This document shows positions 6,701-8,471 of a stretch of DNA of 8,471 nucleotides, in pieces. The position numbers and the translations under genes were made by a program. The notes under the pieces are model-generated. The model made no database searches and had not been told where the DNA came from. It saw nothing but the letters and a program-made list of their open reading frames with translations. Source of the DNA: Rubrobacter sp. (GTDB lineage Bacteria; Actinomycetota; Rubrobacteria; Rubrobacterales; Rubrobacteraceae); NCBI GenBank assembly GCA_016781705.1, contig JADDPV010000250.1:1-8471 (forward strand), written 5' to 3'. Positions within the stretch are counted from its first letter, which is position 1; each line of letters begins with the position of its first letter.

Positions 6701-7363
6701 CTACCTACGTTCGAGTTTGCGGTCGGCGGGACCGGAGGACTCCGTGGCGGTCACGGTGTAGCCGGCCTCTTCGAGGCTCCTGGCGATCCCGGAAGGGTCG
6801 GTGGTCTCCAGGCGCAACACGATGGCGCGGTAGGCTTCGCGGCTCGCGGGGGCGAGGAAGACGCTGGCGATGTTTACGTGTCTGTCCTTGACGAGGTTCG
6901 TCACCTCGGCGAGCTGGCCCGGTTCGTTGGGGACCTCCACCTCGATCCAGCTCCCCCGACCGTGGGCGCCCACGAGCTCGACGAGGATCCTCACCAGGTC
7001 CGAGGAGGTTATGATGCCGGCCACCTCGCCCTCGTCGCACACGGGCAGGCAGTTGAAGCGGTTCTCGTAGATGACGCGCGCCGCGTGCTCGATGGTGTCC
7101 AGCGGATTCGCCGTCACGACGTTCTGGCTCATGATGTCGCGCACCCGCACGTACCCCAGAGTGTTCTCCTGGTCCTGCGTGTCCCTGGGCGGGCTCACGT
7201 CCCTAAGGTCCCGGTCGGAGACGATGCCGACGAGGCGTCCACTCTCAACCACGGGGATGTGCCGGATGTTGTTCTCCCGACACAGGCCCCAGGCCTCCCC
7301 CACGCCGGCCTCCGGCCCGACCGTCACGACCTCGCGCGTCATCGCGTCCCTCACCCGCAGCAT
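6701..7363 (-). CDS. CBS-CBS-ACT domain protein (AcuB-like)
   Basis: Soluble protein of 220 residues with two CBS domains followed by an ACT domain, the architecture of AcuB-type proteins. CBS1 runs from about residue 7 to 57 (MTREVVTVGPEAGVGEA, HIPVVESGRLVGIVSDRDL) and CBS2 from about 77 to 128 (IMSQNVVTANPLDTIEHA, CLPVCDEGEVAGIITSSDL). The ACT domain spans about 139-207 (IEVEVPNEPGQLAEVTNLV). CBS pairs usually bind adenine nucleotides and ACT domains bind amino acids or other small ligands, so a ligand-sensing role is likely; it has no catalytic domain of its own. AcuB is linked to acetoin use in Bacillus, but nothing around this gene supports that here, so I give no symbol. The ATG at 7363 follows GGAGG (7375-7371) by seven bases. 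The frame stays open for 94 more codons upstream, but those overlap the divergent quinone oxidoreductase gene and are not credible. The frame is intact. Confidence 0.9.
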   Translation of the reverse strand: MLRVRDAMTREVVTVGPEAGVGEAWGLCRENNIRHIPVVESGRLVGIVSDRDLRDVSPPRDTQDQENTLGYVRVRDIMSQNVVTANPLDTIEHAARVIYENRFNCLPVCDEGEVAGIITSSDLVRILVELVGAHGRGSWIEVEVPNEPGQLAEVTNLVKDRHVNIASVFLAPASREAYRAIVLRLETTDPSGIARSLEEAGYTVTATESSGPADRKLERR

Positions 7364-7480
7364 TAGAGATCCTCCCTCGCGTAGTGGCAACCTCGACGCC
7401 CGAAGCTTAGCAGCCGGCCGGAGATCGCGCCAGGGGTTAAGCTCCGGCCTCGTCGGAGGCGGAGTGGAGGAGAACCTTCT
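7364..7480. promoter_or_regulatory. Divergent intergenic region, CBS-ACT and quinone oxidoreductase genes
   Basis: This 117-base gap must carry both divergent promoters if both genes have their own. Each side has a clear ribosome-binding site: GGAGG at 7375-7371 for the minus strand and GGAGGAG at 7466-7472 for the plus strand. A GCCTC-GTCG-GAGGC inverted repeat occupies 7447-7460, close to the plus-strand site, and could be an operator or leader hairpin. I see no convincing -10/-35 pair. Confidence 0.35.
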
Positions 7481-8471
7481 ATGCGCGCCTGGCGGGTACA
7501 CGAGCTGGAAGACCCAAAGGATGTTTTGAAGCTGGAAGAGGTCGAGGAGCCGGAAGCCGGGCCGGGCAAGGTCGTCGCCCGGGTAGAGGCGGCGGCGCTG
7601 AACTTTTTCGACATCCTGCTCTGCCAGGGCAACTACCAGGAACACCCGGAGCTGCCCTTCACCCCGGGCGCGGAGGTAGCCGGGACCGTGCTGGAGGTCG
7701 GCGAGGGGGTCGAGGACTTCGCGCCGAGAGCGAGGGTGCTCGCCACGCCTCCGCTCCCCAAAGGCGGCTTCGCCGAGAGGGCGGCGCCCGCGTCAGGTGG
7801 GATCTTCCCATGCCGGAGGCGATGCCCTTCGAGAAGGCGGCGGCGCTGCACATCGTCTACCAGACCGCCCACGTCGGGCTGCACCGCCGGGCGGGTTTGA
7901 AGGAAGGCGACACCGTCTGTCCTGGTGCACGCGGGCGCGGGGCGTGGGCTCGGCGGCGATATAGGTTGCGAAGGCCGCTGGCGCCAGGGTATTCGCCCCC
8001 GTCGGGGGCCGGAGAAGGTCGAGGTCTGCAGGTCTCTGGGGCAGACGTCGCCGTGGACTACCACGAGGAGGACTTCGTCGAGATCGTCAAGGGAGAGACG
8101 GGCGGGGGGGCGGACGTGGTCTTCGACCCCGTGGGCGGCGAGGTCTTCTCGACCGCTCGCGCCGGTGCGTTGCCTGCGAGGGGCGCCTCATCGTCGTGGG
8201 CTTCACCTCCGGCGACCTCCCCAAAGCCCCCGCGAACCACGCCCTCGTCAAGAACTACTCCATCGTCGGCCTACACTGGGGACTTTACAACAAGGTCATG
8301 CCCAAGCTCGTCGCCCAGACCCACGACGCACTCGTTGGGCTCTTCGAGAAGGGCGAGGTGGACCCGCTCATCCACGAGGCAGTCCCCTTCGAGGAGCTGC
8401 TGCCGGACGCCCTGGCCCTCCTGGGTAGCCGCAAGACCCGCGGCAAGCTGGTTACCAAGCCTACGGCTTGA
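7481..8471 (+). pseudogene. Heavily broken quinone oxidoreductase (MDR superfamily)
   Basis: Read across frame changes this is a roughly 330-codon NADPH:quinone oxidoreductase, paralogous to the intact gene at 132-1103. The ATG follows GGAGGAG by eight bases. Intact-looking blocks are ALNFFDILLCQGNYQ, PFTPGAEVAGTVLEVGEGV, then in other frames MPEAMPFEKAAALHIVYQTA, HAGAG, GVGSAAI, VAKAAGARVFAPVGG, EKVEVCRSLG, DVVFDPVGGEVF and RLIVVGFTSGDLPKAP, through to the TGA at 8469-8471. Frame changes fall near 7808 (net -1), 7918 (a +4 TGTC duplication), 7938-7940 (net +1 or -2, inside the GAGGVG nucleotide-binding loop), 8008 (-1), 8040 (-1) and 8149 (+2, TC). A TAG at 7962-7964 stands where I would expect CAG (Gln) in IQVAKAAGA. 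Near 7730 the usual GDRV motif reads RARV. The unshifted product, 139 residues, has no cofactor domain. It is the most damaged gene here and is unlikely to make active enzyme. Confidence 0.85.

Noticed and set aside
7447..7460. GCCTC-GTCG-GAGGC as a terminator
   Set aside because: It lies at the 5' side of both flanking genes, is only 5 bp and has no T-tract, so at most it is an operator or leader hairpin.
7364..7645. 94-codon N-terminal extension of the CBS-ACT protein
   Set aside because: It would cross the divergent promoter region and the start of the opposing gene. The ATG at 7363 has a strong ribosome site and begins directly at the first CBS domain.
1475..8155. Programmed frameshifting or stop-codon recoding in the three broken genes
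   Set aside because: No recurrent slippery sequence or shared downstream structure is visible, shifts go both ways, one gene would need six events, and TGA and TAG serve as ordinary stops in intact genes here (TGA at 3325-3327, TAG at 4434-4436 and 6701-6703).
1..8471. Mobile element, CRISPR array or RNA gene
   Set aside because: I saw no transposase or integrase segment, no long terminal inverted repeats, no regularly spaced repeat array, and no cloverleaf or rRNA-like sequence.

Overview
The window is GC-rich, densely packed bacterial DNA. It starts genes with GTG and TTG as well as ATG, has purine-rich Shine-Dalgarno sites, and carries a gene of the F420-dependent luciferase-like monooxygenase (LLM) type. 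Together these point to a high-GC actinobacterium. A Rubrobacter-like lineage is my best guess, but that is an impression from gene style and not a demonstrated placement. No tRNA, rRNA, CRISPR array, insertion sequence or phage gene is visible.

Layout, left to right: (1) a plus-strand pair, an intact zinc-free quinone oxidoreductase (132-1103, TTG start) followed 11 bases later by a broken F420-dependent LLM oxidoreductase (1115-2134). (2) A minus-strand block read from right to left: a 400-residue membrane protein of unknown function (5636-4434), an extended SDR epimerase/dehydratase (4377-3325) and a zinc-dependent alcohol dehydrogenase (3328-2159). The last two overlap in GTGA and are probably translationally coupled. 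(3) A 150-bp divergent intergenic region (5637-5786) with two copies of a 10-bp direct repeat around an inverted repeat, plus a separate 10-bp palindrome. (4) A broken plus-strand SDR gene (5787-6693). (5) A minus-strand CBS-CBS-ACT protein of the AcuB type (7363-6701). (6) A heavily broken second quinone oxidoreductase (7481-8471), whose stop codon ends the window.

Most genes are soluble NAD(P)- or F420-linked oxidoreductases, which suggests a general redox or detoxification neighbourhood rather than one recognisable pathway. The main anomaly is the distribution of damage. Three of the eight genes carry about a dozen small indels and premature stops between them, yet each can still be read end to end as a near-full-length family member if frames are switched. 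All three lie on the plus strand. The other five genes, including all four on the minus strand, show no lesion. This fits recent decay of dispensable, partly redundant genes, but local sequencing or assembly error cannot be excluded from sequence alone. I found no convincing new multi-gene system. The least explained items are the membrane protein and the structured divergent intergenic region beside it.
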